This document shows positions 48,371 to 58,014 of a stretch of 64,000 nt of DNA, piece after piece. Both the position numbers and the translations under genes were made by a program. The notes under the pieces were generated by a model, which saw only the letters and a list, made by a program, of their open reading frames with translations, searched no databases and was not told the origin of the DNA. The number at the start of each line of letters is the position of its first letter. The stretch's first letter is position 1. The stretch comes from Phorcus lineatus (lineage: Eukaryota > Mollusca > Gastropoda > Trochida > Trochidae). The stretch is from positions 29,919,429 to 29,983,428 of the forward strand of contig OV121097.1 of the NCBI GenBank assembly GCA_921293015.1. Reading direction: 5' to 3'.

Positions 48371-48945
48371 CCGTGTTACTCAGGTTTTAAATCTTCAACA
48401 CGAAATAACATGCACCATTACAAAAAGTTACCGTTCTCTAAAATATGAAAGTGAGATTGTATAGAATATAAAACAGTCTAGACCAACATCAATATCGTTG
48501 ACCGAAATATATTCAATGACTGATTTCCATTTGAATGGATGGGACATATCATTTGCAGCAGAATAATTTGCAGACTGTCTACAATGTTATATAAAAGGAT
48601 ATTGGCAAATATCGATAGCCTTTGAATTATATTCATCCAAATGCTTTTTGCACTGAATGTCTCGAAAACAAACCTCTTCTGATAATTTGAAATTGACGGG
48701 GGAAAAAACATTATGTTAAAGAGTTCATATTTTTATTAAATGACCCACGTGCAAGCCTTTTGGGAAAACCGTTGATAAATGTTCTTCGAGTTGGTATGTC
48801 CTATTTCTCAGAAAAGTTCACATTTGTAGAGAGTTTAGAGAAAATTAATCATTTAGTTGTCATTTTAAGAGTCAAATCAGTAACAAAACTGTGCTTGAAT
48901 AAGTTACAGTTGCCCAAACCATAACCTACATATTTTGTTGAAGAA
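48371..48945. other. Spacer, nothing recognised
   Basis: A+T-rich. A 77-codon minus-strand ORF at 48478-48711 has no recognisable motif or splice context. Confidence 0.4.
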
Positions 48946-48949
48946 CTCA

Positions 48950-49200
48950 GAATAGTGGAGTGGATATGGTGTTCGGCTTTAGATCAAGAGTACCGGGACT
49001 GAATCCCGCCTGGGGAACGGCAACTTTGTTGCAGTAGAGAACGTCCCTACATGCAGTGAGGTTTTGTTATAATGTTACACTGAATTGCAGCGCAGTAGCA
49101 CAAAAGGTTCGCTACTTCCAACCTAGCGTTGCAGGTTTCACCGCAGGGCATAGCGACAATTGCGTTGCTGGCTTTCTCTAATACTAGAACCCGTGATATA
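48950..49200 (+). mobile_element. tRNA-derived SINE-like element
   Basis: TAGTGGAGTGGATATGGTG (A-box position) and ACTGAATCCCGCCTGG (B-box position) form a tRNA-like head. A G+C-richer body to about 49200 with GTTGCAG and TTCACCGCAGGG words follows. It differs in sequence from the other SINE copies here, so it belongs to another subfamily. A functional tRNA is excluded because the stems do not close. Confidence 0.5.
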
Positions 49201-49690
49201 AGTCACATACCCTTTAAAGCTGCGTTCAACCCCAAATCACCTGACCTTTGTTTAAAACGTGGTTAAAAAGGATAACTTCATGACATTCAAATTAATCTTC
49301 ATGTTTTCAATTGTCAGTATTTTCATTGTGTTTCTTAATTATCAAACTTTGCTTTAATTGAAAAATCAATAAGAAATATTAATACTGAAGGTATCAATAA
49401 GTATTGATTACTATCAGTACATGTAGCCTCATGATATCTAAGTATCAAAATACATGTTCACAGTTACAGTATAACATTACCACATGAATAACACTTTTAT
49501 CGATAACACAATTTTTTCATATGTGTAATATGTGCATGATCATCGACATGAATAACATATAATCGATATGCGACAAGTCGTAAATCAGGAATATGATTCA
49601 AGACAAGTATGTACTATTAAGAGCTCGAAATCACAGGTTACAGCGGTTTCCTGACTACAACAATACCAATTGTTTGACTACCCAGCTTCC
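49201..49690. other. Spacer, nothing recognised
   Basis: A+T-rich, with nothing supported. Confidence 0.4.
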
Positions 49691-49699
49691 TCCAGTGAT

Positions 49700-49830
49700 G
49701 TTTGAGGATAATGGAGATCTATTTAACCTTCCACATCGCCAATTCCTGTCTGGCACGACCTGGCTTTGATGTGTTGGTCAAAATTAATGACACGATCAAA
49801 TCTCCAGATCTTAGCTTAACACTCTGTCAT
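49700..49830. promoter_or_regulatory. Duplicated noncoding block E5, copy a
   Basis: AATTCCTGTCTGGCA at about 49741, followed by a TTGATGTGTTGGTCAAA segment and ATGACACGATCAA, matches 50556-50622 in order and spacing. The match is better in these words than between them. No shared frame. It lies close to E4 copy c, and the pair may be part of one larger tandem duplication spanning 49.7-51.2 kb. Confidence 0.5.
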
Positions 49831-50510
49831 CAACTAAAATGACAACCTCCGATCGATTGCTTGCCAGTCAAAGCAAATTGACTTTTCTTTATCCATGGCC
49901 GAAAGTGATGGGTTTATTGATACTTGCTGACATGCACAGAATGCTTTAGGGAAAACTGAGATTTTGCATAATTAGAATTTATGATAATGTTGCCTTTTGT
50001 GACTGAATCACTGTTGCCTCGCTTCTGACTTTGATATTGATTCCTTTTCATCAAACCAAAGCTTTAATATCATCCTTATTACAATTCCTCCGATAATGTT
50101 GGGATTAATTAGAATGTTAGAATCATAGAGTATTAATAAACCCCGATTTAAACCATCATCAAATTAATTTAAACTAAATTTATTAAATAATGAAATTGGT
50201 ACAATTTGATTTATCCTGTGTACTATATATGTCTTAATACATGTAATACTGTTCCCTTTCTATGGATGACACTATGGTTCTTATGACGCCTCACTTTCAT
50301 CGCCCATAAATGCGGGCGTGTCAGAAACAAATCTATGGACTCTAATCCTAAAGGGTGCTTGTCATCACACAATGTGTTGAAAGGGAAAATGCCAGACAAT
50401 TACAAGTTGCTTAACTATAATCTTGTGGTTCTTCTGGGAGTGATGGGATGACATTTCATCTATCTGAAACGTGACAGGAGCAATGCTATTTGTTGGATAT
50501 CCTTAAGTTC
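49831..50510. other. Noncoding stretch between E5 copies
   Basis: Less A+T-biased than average and without long homopolymers. CGCCCATAAATGCGGGCG at about 50301-50318 is an inverted repeat around a CATAAA posterior-Hox-like word. This has the texture of conserved noncoding DNA, but conservation cannot be judged from one sequence. No coding frame found. Confidence 0.35.
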
Positions 50511-50519
50511 CCTTAATTA

Positions 50520-50640
50520 TGAATTAAGATAATAGAAGTCTATATCACCACCCACAATTCCTGTCTGGCAGAAACTCTTATAAACTTTAATGCGTTGGTT
50601 AAACATTATGACATGATCAACTTCTAGCAAACTGGCTGTA
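50520..50640. promoter_or_regulatory. Duplicated noncoding block E5, copy b
   Basis: Second copy of E5: CAATTCCTGTCTGGCAGA at about 50555, TTAATGCGTTGGTTAAA and ATGACATGATCAA. See 49700-49830. Confidence 0.5.
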
Positions 50641-50779
50641 TAAGTTACAAACCTTTACTAACGCTAAACTACTAAGCATTACCCCTGGTTCCCATCTTTA
50701 ACGCTTTGTTTGCTTAAAGTGACACAGATTATGTTTCATGAAATGAAGCCAAAATACCATATGACCCGATTTAAGATCA

Positions 50780-51200
50780 AATAACCTGTCTAAAGTTACA
50801 TCTTAATCTCGTAAATGCCAAAATTATGATATTTTCTTGTTTTCGATTCTGTTTCAAAAATTGTATATGAATGTTACGACGTCGATATCAGCCTGCCATT
50901 TGCATGTATATTAGTTAAATTACCTACTAAGCGATATCATCTCATATTTCTCGTTATGTCTGCTATAAACAAGTTTCAAAAATTACGTTTGAGTGATTGG
51001 CTTGCGTCCTTGTCCGGTTTTTGATCATATTTATCGACTTCTTCCTTGTTTAGTGTGTCTAAGGTAACTAATAAGCATTGAGATTTACATTTTCAGCAAC
51101 AACCATTACTTGTCGATGGAAAAACACCATTTATGAAGTTCGACATATTTGACCTAAACAATATAATCTGTGCCCATTTAACCAGCATTCTTACCAGCTC
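50780..51200. promoter_or_regulatory. Noncoding block E4, copy c
   Basis: Best match to copy a. 50970-50994 is identical to 37374-37398, and one mismatch later ATTGGC also agrees. GTCCGGTTTTTGATCA, AACACCATTTATGAAG, CGACATATTTGACC and TGTGCCCATTTAA then align with copies a and b. Upstream similarity to copy a starts near 50800 (TCTCGTAAATGCC). Confidence 0.6.
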
Positions 51201-51273
51201 GCAACAGAAGACCATGAAAAAGACGTCGATTGTTTGTTAGTAGGAACCCAGTGTTCTTTCTTTTCTTTTCTAG

Positions 51274-51421
51274 TCACTGCATGGGTAACGTGCGTAAAGG
51301 ACGTGCGGAGCGGGTTTGCTCTCCTTGCAAAAATTTGAACTCTCAAAATCAAATTTATTTTGTCTTAAGTGTGCATTTAAGCGGTTCATATATTAGATAC
51401 AAAAAAACCGATTTTGTTTAG
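51274..51421 (+). CDS. Candidate terminal exon (weak)
   Basis: A very good acceptor lies at 51255-51273 (GTTCTTTCTTTTCTTTTCTAG). It precedes a CpG-richer stretch whose open frame reads HCMGNVRKGRAERVCSPCKN and on to a TAG at about 51419. The two CXXC-like cysteines are not a motif I can assign. The acceptor is stronger than the coding evidence: the last 30 codons look like A+T-rich background. No upstream exon was found. It could equally be a chance pyrimidine tract. Confidence 0.2.
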
Positions 51422-52067
51422 GAACGGTAAATCCCGTCCTCGAGAACCAATTTCGGTTACCTTTTCCAACAAAATCTTAAGGTCGGTTTTGATCCTTTAT
51501 AAACATGATAACCTCAGACTGATTTCATGCAGCCACAAGCAAAGAGATTTTTCCTTCCATGACAGATAATGGAAATTTTGATAATATTTGACACATGGTG
51601 ACGTCGACAGACTGTTCTTGTGAAATTGAGATTGTGCATTACTGAGTTTAAAAATGTTAACGGGGTGGTTTACAGTACAAGTCAGGATTAGATAGAGCAC
51701 GCCAAAGTGCAGTTTCACATGATGTTCAATTATTTTCAGATGCTGACATACACATGTTGAGATGTATGGTGATAACAGGAAATAAAAACTTTTGATAGAT
51801 TTAAGTTTGCTTCTGTATGCATTCATCATTCTGGCTTCCTGCTTTGCATAAGTATGAAATAAGTTATGTGACAATGTCTATAAAGAACGTTGATAGAAAT
51901 ATTTCCGACGACTCAATTCACCCATTCACGCTTTCAAAAATATCTAAAAGAGATAAGTGGGGTTGGTTTGACACTGTAGAAGAAGTCCTTTCCTTGTATA
52001 GCTAACTAAAATAAGGTGGAAGATCAACGGGACAAATAATTTTCTATATAATGCGTTTATACTAAGG
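51422..52067. other. Noncoding stretch with a faint block-b resemblance
   Basis: Near 51689-51780 the words AGATAGAGCACGCC and GAGATGTATGGTGATAAC recall block b of the 18-36 kb units (AGATAAAGCACGCC, CAGATGTGGTGATAAT) in the same order. The similarity is too short to call a unit. A 125-codon minus-strand ORF at 51497-51874 has no recognised domain. Confidence 0.35.
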
Positions 52068-52205
52068 TCCTCCTTTCACAAAACACTAAGGTTGACGTAA
52101 GTCACTAATGTTACAGTTACTAAGGTAACGTTAGTGCAATGCCAAAGAATCGGAGTTAAGGTTTATCTTAGTAAAGGTTGCTTCGTGAAAGGAGGCACAG
52201 GACGT
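52068..52205. mobile_element. Foldback MITE of ~135 bp
   Basis: The left end, CCTCCTTTCACAAA, and the right end, TCGTGAAAGGAGG, are inverted copies. Inward they continue as complementary AAGGTT / AACCTT and ACTAA / TTAGT words. The interior carries ACTAAGGTAACGTTAGT, itself an imperfect palindrome. A small A+T-moderate element that folds almost end to end fits a MITE. Exact target duplications were not resolved. Confidence 0.65.
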
Positions 52206-52849
52206 TTAATACTTACATTTTCATTAGGTGCTAGAACCCTTGTGTTAAAGTGTTTGTAATAACACTGATTTACAATTTTCTGTCAAGTGAATGTCCAAGA
52301 GATTTTGGTTTTTCAATAGCAACTTCTTCAAACACTAGAAACACTCTAATATCTGGAGTTTTTTTGTTGTGAACTTAAGAATAGTTTCAACAAGCTTCGT
52401 TATAAAAACTTTTAACCACAAACTTAAGTACTGTATGATTATAAGATAGTACTGAATTCATCAATCATAACTTGTGTACAAGTTGACTGTACTTGCAATT
52501 TGACTTTGTAAATATTGCTTTATCATTTCACAATAGATTGGTCATCTCGCATAGAATACGCCAATACGTTTTCTGTAAATGAATGAGGAAGTATGCATTT
52601 ATAGTAATTGTAAATGTCATCTTCCTACTGACTTTAGGCTTTATACTTGTAATTAAAATGGTTGAAATAGGATATATCTATGCAAATATTAGATTATCAA
52701 ATAGTTTTCATTATTGCCATGTGCTTAACTTAACATAGCTGGAGGTCACCGTTCACTTAACTATATAATGTATGTCAAAAGACAGTCATCTCTTGTTGTG
52801 TTTGTTTCATGTCATAAATTTAAACATGATTATCAAACAATTAACCGTT
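52206..52849. other. Spacer, nothing recognised
   Basis: A+T-rich noncoding sequence. No feature found. Confidence 0.4.
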
Positions 52850-53110
52850 ACATGTAACGGCGTCTCGACAATAATGTGAATAGAGAATAATAGCTGAGGA
52901 ATTGTGTATCATAATTTCTATTAGTGTGTAACACGAACGTAAACGAGGTTTATATTCATGTTTGCACGAGTTTGTTAAGTCTTATGACACACATCCGGAT
53001 GTAGTAATTTCTTAATTACCCATTTTATTCTGTTTGAATCTTATGCAAATATCCAGAAACAGGCCTGCTTCCGTTTCGGCCGGCTACAGTGACGTCGTGA
53101 ACAAATGTTT
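52850..53110 (-). mobile_element. TGACGTCA-family foldback element, reverse orientation
   Basis: Its reverse complement starts near 53100 with GTTCACGACGTCACTGTAGC, then GGAAGCAGGCC, AATAAAATGGGTAATTAAG, GTGTGTCATAAGAC and AAACTCGTGC. Each of these has a counterpart in the same order at 57.49-57.62 kb (GTGACGTCACTGTAGCGGG, GGAAGCAGGCC, AATAAAGAAATTATAAC, GTGTGTCATATCAC, AAACTCGTGC). The two copies are therefore members of one subfamily in opposite orientation. Confidence 0.65.
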
Positions 53111-54393
53111 AAAAAGTTAAACAGGAAAATAAAACATTCACTTGTACATATTTGATAGCAAAGCAAGCTCGATACCTTCAGCAGGTGAATTTATACACAA
53201 CAATTTTATATACAATTTCATAGGCAACAATACGGTATTGGCTTTGGGTTAAGATAATTGGAAAACATTCATCACTTAACATGTATACTGTCGAAGACCA
53301 AATATGGCAATAACGCTTCATGCAGTCAATGTTTCGTGATTTCGAAAAATATGAATATTTATCTAAATGGAAAGGTAAACTTATGTTTGAAGTAAACCAA
53401 AAAATATTGATGCTTGGTTAATGAATCAATCAAGACAGAAATTAAGATTCCTTACAGTAAAGTTGTCAACATTACAGAGTAATTTTAAATCAACATTTGA
53501 ACTTATGCTTACACACAAATTAGTCTAGTTTAAAAGCTTTATGCCGAGAGGAATTTCAGTTGGTAACATTTCAAATGTCATTTAATTAAATCATCAATGC
53601 AAATCACCATCTCCATCGATTCAAAATAGTGATTTCAGATTATTACAATAGATATTATCAATTTTTGCGTAGATGGTAAATTAATACATCCTTTCTTCGT
53701 ACAGTATTCATTAATCTCCAAACACCTTGCATTTGGGTCAGCGGAAATTATTTAGGTATGTACAGAAATAGAAGATGATGTCACCTACTATATTTTTTGC
53801 ACGTTCCCACTGCGAGTTATTGTTCAAAATACAATACTGAAGGATAAAATAAACATGATAACCTGTCACAGATGTAGAGGTAAGCTATTAATTTTCAGCA
53901 ATAGCTCAAAGTATAGAGGAGATTGTTGCCAAACAGTGTAGCCCCATTTAAAACATACACTTTTTTATCTTTCTGTTTTAATTCCCAAATGACAGAAAAT
54001 AAAAATCCATGACGGTACAGCATTTGGATAAATACGCTATCAGTTCATGGAAGTGAGAACGAGTTATTTTCAACGTGTAGTTTGAAAAGAACATGGTAAT
54101 CTTATATTCATTTGCTACCAGGTTGCAGTCACCACGTTGTAAGTAATAACTCATGCTCTTCCAATCGTCAAACACCTTTGGTGTTATTTCATCGATGAAA
54201 TCACTTGACGTTTAGGATATTTGTAGATCCTGCAAAACATGTAAACTTTCTGTCTAAGTCGATGAAATGAATATGACAGCGTCAAGAGATTACAGGCTTC
54301 CTCTATACATTGATACATTTGCTTAGACATATGGCAATCATAAATCATAAAGAATAAACCGACATTGTTCAAGTTTAAGAATATGCTTTACTT
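53111..54393. other. A+T-rich stretch, nothing recognised
   Basis: Small minus-strand ORFs at 53978-54175 and 54184-54372 have no motif or splice support. No element seen. Confidence 0.4.
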
Positions 54394-54590
54394 CTTGCTT
54401 CGTGATCATAAGATTGAATTATAATATTAAAAGGTCCACGGTCTCGTCCATTGATCAATTCCAATATCAAGAAGGAATCGCTGTTAACACTCTGTGCTTC
54501 TCTCCTGGGAAAACTAGAAATTCCTTCAGAAATTATTCATCAATGTGCAAATTTCTATGCTGGTAAGTCGTTGCCTATTTAAAGAGACAC
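54394..54590. promoter_or_regulatory. Duplicated noncoding block E6, copy a
   Basis: Matches 61850-62035 in the same orientation. Shared words in order are TGCTTCGTGATC, GATCAATYCMA, TTCTCTCCTGGGA, AATTCCTTCAGAAATTA and CTATGCTG. The strongest part is 54506-54545. No shared frame. It may be a dispersed duplicate of a regulatory block. Confidence 0.5.
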
Positions 54591-57440
54591 TACGAGACGT
54601 TATGGAGACTGATGCTGAAAAGTGTAACTATAAGGCAGCTGAGTCACTTTTGTCACAAAATAAAGGTAGACGAATGTAAACTGAACAATATACAGCTGCT
54701 GTAGTGCATAAGGAGACATAAGGTAATATGAAGAGTATTATTGTAAATAAAAAGTTAGATTTTGGTGTTTTTGCTTTATTTAGGCTGTTGTTCAATGTCC
54801 AAAGAATGTGATACATTTCAAGTCTTATCATAATAAACGGATGGAATGTATAAAAAATAAAATATTAACAAACAATACAAGAATGTATTTCTAAAAATCT
54901 TGTATTGTAAGCTGTATTCAATGTCAGTAGAATAAGCAAAAACGAAAACTAGGAAGTACCACCACCTGACATGTTCTAGAAATATCATTGCCAGTGACAC
55001 AAGTTTCAGGCCCCAAATTTTCTCAATGGTATTTCTTTCTTGACCCTCACACCAAAACGAACACATTTCATCTGATTCATGTCAGCAATATAATAAGACG
55101 TTTATTTAAAACAACTCAAATATTGTATAACTTTCGCGGATGACTCATATGTCTAGACTAGTTTTTTGCATTTTAGTACTGATCCATTAATAACAAATTG
55201 CCACATAATTTTGATACACTAGGACTTGACACTTTGGAACCGGATATATTTATAGGATAGCTGTTCGACTATGGAAACTAAAGAGAGAAGAAACACAGAG
55301 AGAAGAGTAATGCTCAAAATGTGCGTTTCATAAGTTTATTTATATATCCACCTTTGGCAATGCCAGCAGCAATGTATGGAATTACATCATATCAAAGCCA
55401 TATGGTCTTACAAGTATAACATTTGATATGTGTATCTCGAGTCTCTGTGCCTTGAATAACATGGTACCAGACGTCTCCATACGAAACCATGAAATAGAAA
55501 CAGAAGAAATAGAGAGCCTATCATCTAGCTAATTCATTTCCTGCATGGTATGTAAACATATTGGAGACAACAAAGTGTTTTTAAATAACATGATGGATAT
55601 GTCAAGAATTAATGTCTCTTCCATTTTTTTTTTCAATAGAACATTATAATTTACTACACACCATAGTAAATTCGAAACAAGAATCTAGAAACATATTTGT
55701 AACACTCATGGTAACCAAACGTTTGGAAAAATGTTGTTTGAATATGAAATCCATCATCGTGCAGAGCCAGAAATTCACGGCATTTTCTAGATACGCAATT
55801 AAATGACAGTTCATGAGTAAAATGAGAGTTTTGCCTTTAACAGTACAATGATAAATATTTTTTAACAAAGAAAAGCATGAAGGGGCACAGAGTATGTTGT
55901 TGGAGTCAAATATGTAAAATTTTATAAATGGTTTTATTAAATCGAGAAATAGTGGTTGTCTCAGAAAATCACTATCTTATTGGTAATTCAGTATTGAAAC
56001 AATAAACAGCTTTAAGTTTTGATGAAAATTTTAATTTATGATCGACTCTTATTTCAGCCAAATAAAAAATTGTGTCACTTTAAAAAATCATACTTTCCGA
56101 GGTCACCTTGAATTGCTATCAGAAATTTGACAAAGAAAATGAATCTAGACAGTAGATGTAGAACATAAAATATGATGGTTCTTGTTCACCAGAAATACTC
56201 ATATGTATATTAAAACTAGAAATATAATCATCATGCGAAAAATCATAACCTTGGTCTCAGGTGATTATTGTTTCCTTTTCTTCCATTACTGTTTTTTGGA
56301 ATTATGAAACGTTAATGAAACCTATCCTATTCGATTCCCCTTCAGATCAAGTTACTAGACTTATTATTTGGCGAAAATAAACCTAGTTGGTAATGACAAT
56401 ACAAGTTTCTGAACTGTTTCGAAACATACGCAAATTAATATCGATGTTTTCACCCCGGCACTTTGCGGTCGATTCTTTGATCAGAATCATGTATTTGACA
56501 ACAATTCTTTCAATCTAGAAAATCTAGATATTATTAGGCACATCATCAACAACAAAGACATGGGCTCTGTAGCTCATTAGCCATTGTATTGTTTATGTTC
56601 AAAACTAAGATTCATACCCGTTAGTTCTCATAGTGAAATACATCATTAAAATTATCAATTGCCAGTGCATAAGACACTGTGTTATAACATGAAATTAGAA
56701 GAAAATAAGACCAAACCATATTCCTTAAATCATATTACAAAATAGAAAACAAATTCTTTTTTAAAAAAGCAGATGTGGAGTAAATATAGTTTAATTTATT
56801 TTTACACTCATATAAACTTGCTCCCTTATATCAAGTGGAAATAATCTCTTTGAGCACTAAACGCATTTTAGATATCATATTTCCTCCAGCTGCTGACATC
56901 TTTCCTATCATCCCTCATTTACCAAACATATCTCCATGACCCGTTCGTGCTTAATGTTTCTTGGTCAATTTTTTCAACTGTCAACAATATTTAGGTCTTG
57001 GTCTTCTTGACAATTTACTAAGCCATTGCAAGGTGCATTGTACAAACATAAAGGCACGCATAGTAGAATCAAGAAATATTTTATATCAAATACCATGTAA
57101 ATTTATGTAAAACACGTAATGTTATTGCAATCACTATGAAAACATTCAAACAGAGAGAGTGATGTAATACATGGGCATACACCTAAGTTCAAAAGAAGGT
57201 TGCTATTTTTTAGACTGTTTACACCAAAAGGTAATAAAATGTATGTAGGCATTATGCATTCACACAGTCGAAGTCGAAGCTACTTGTGCAGAGGCACATG
57301 ACACAGTTACACAAACTGCTTACTCAACACTGTTGGGTATGGTATCAATATTTATTACCCATATGGTTAATCATAAGTGGTTACATATTTTCAATATGAG
57401 CACATGTGCACATATCGTTTTTGCCTAGCAACGATTGTTT
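54591..57440. other. A+T-rich stretch with a fragment of the satellite-element end
   Basis: No gene found. Several ORFs under 85 codons on both strands lack motifs. At about 56556-56576 the sequence CATGGGCTCTGTAGCTCAT is the inverted form of the right end of the 29.5-30.6 kb satellite element, suggesting a solo end or a degraded relative here. Confidence 0.4.
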
Positions 57441-57700
57441 CAGAGCGAGTTACCGTATTACCTCGTCTGTGACGTCATAAAACCATTGTTCGTGACGTCA
57501 CTGTAGCGGGCCACCAAAAAGGAAGCAGGCCGCATTCCGTGTGTTTAAAATTTAAATAGAATCAGTAATAAAGAAATTATAACCCTCGGAAGTGTGTCAT
57601 ATCACTTTTACGAAACTCGTGCGAATTTGTGTATTACCCGAGCGAGAAGTCATATGACACACTTTCTCGGGTAATAATCTCTATATACGACAGCTAAACA
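57441..57700 (+). mobile_element. TGACGTCA-family foldback element
   Basis: Two perfect TGACGTCA palindromes at about 57470 and 57494, a GGGCC-rich segment, and a hairpin whose left arm CGGAAGTGTGTCATATCAC pairs imperfectly with GTCATATGACACACTTTC around CTCGTGCGAAT. It ends in CTCGGGTAATAAT, roughly complementary to the ATTACTCGCCCG start of the 25.5 kb copy. No coding capacity. Its position just 5' of the candidate exon at 57778 could bring CRE-type control to that exon if it is real. Confidence 0.7.
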
Positions 57701-57777
57701 CTCTAAACACGTCCGTCTGTTGTAAAATGTGATTGATATCTAACAACTCACAAATCTTCATTCTTGCATTTCCACAG

Positions 57778-58014
57778 ACAACGTATTGCATCAATAAATA
57801 CTTGTTGGATGAATATTGGACACTCAGAGAGTGGAGGAAAACAGTGTTCCTTAGCCTCATAAATGTCTCTATATGTTTGCTTTGGACCAACGTTAACGCT
57901 TTACTTTGTGACGTCATGAAGGATGTGACGAATACCATCCGTCGGCATTTCGGTGTGCAGTCAAGCACACGACGACCCCGTAGTATAAATTACTGTTTAG
58001 AGGATATTTACTGA
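57778..58014 (+). CDS. Candidate terminal exon with a hydrophobic segment (weak)
   Basis: A good acceptor (TTCTTGCATTTCCACAG, ending 57777) opens a 78-codon frame that runs to TGA at 58012-58014. The frame is somewhat richer in G+C and CGN codons than its surroundings. It has an acidic/aromatic start (LLDEYWTLREW), a hydrophobic run VFLSLINVSICLLW that could span or dip into a membrane, and a basic tail with SSTRRPRS. I recognise no family. No upstream exon was found, and an overlapping minus-strand frame of 95 codons at 57681-57968 weakens the argument. An intronless reading could start at an ATG at 57733. Confidence 0.25.
   Translation, partial: TTYCINKYLLDEYWTLREWRKTVFLSLINVSICLLWTNVNALLCDVMKDVTNTIRRHFGVQSSTRRPRSINYCLEDIY

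Noticed and set aside
51497-51874. 125-codon minus-strand ORF
   Set aside because: No recognisable domain, no acceptor or promoter, and it overlaps a region with faint noncoding repeat similarity.
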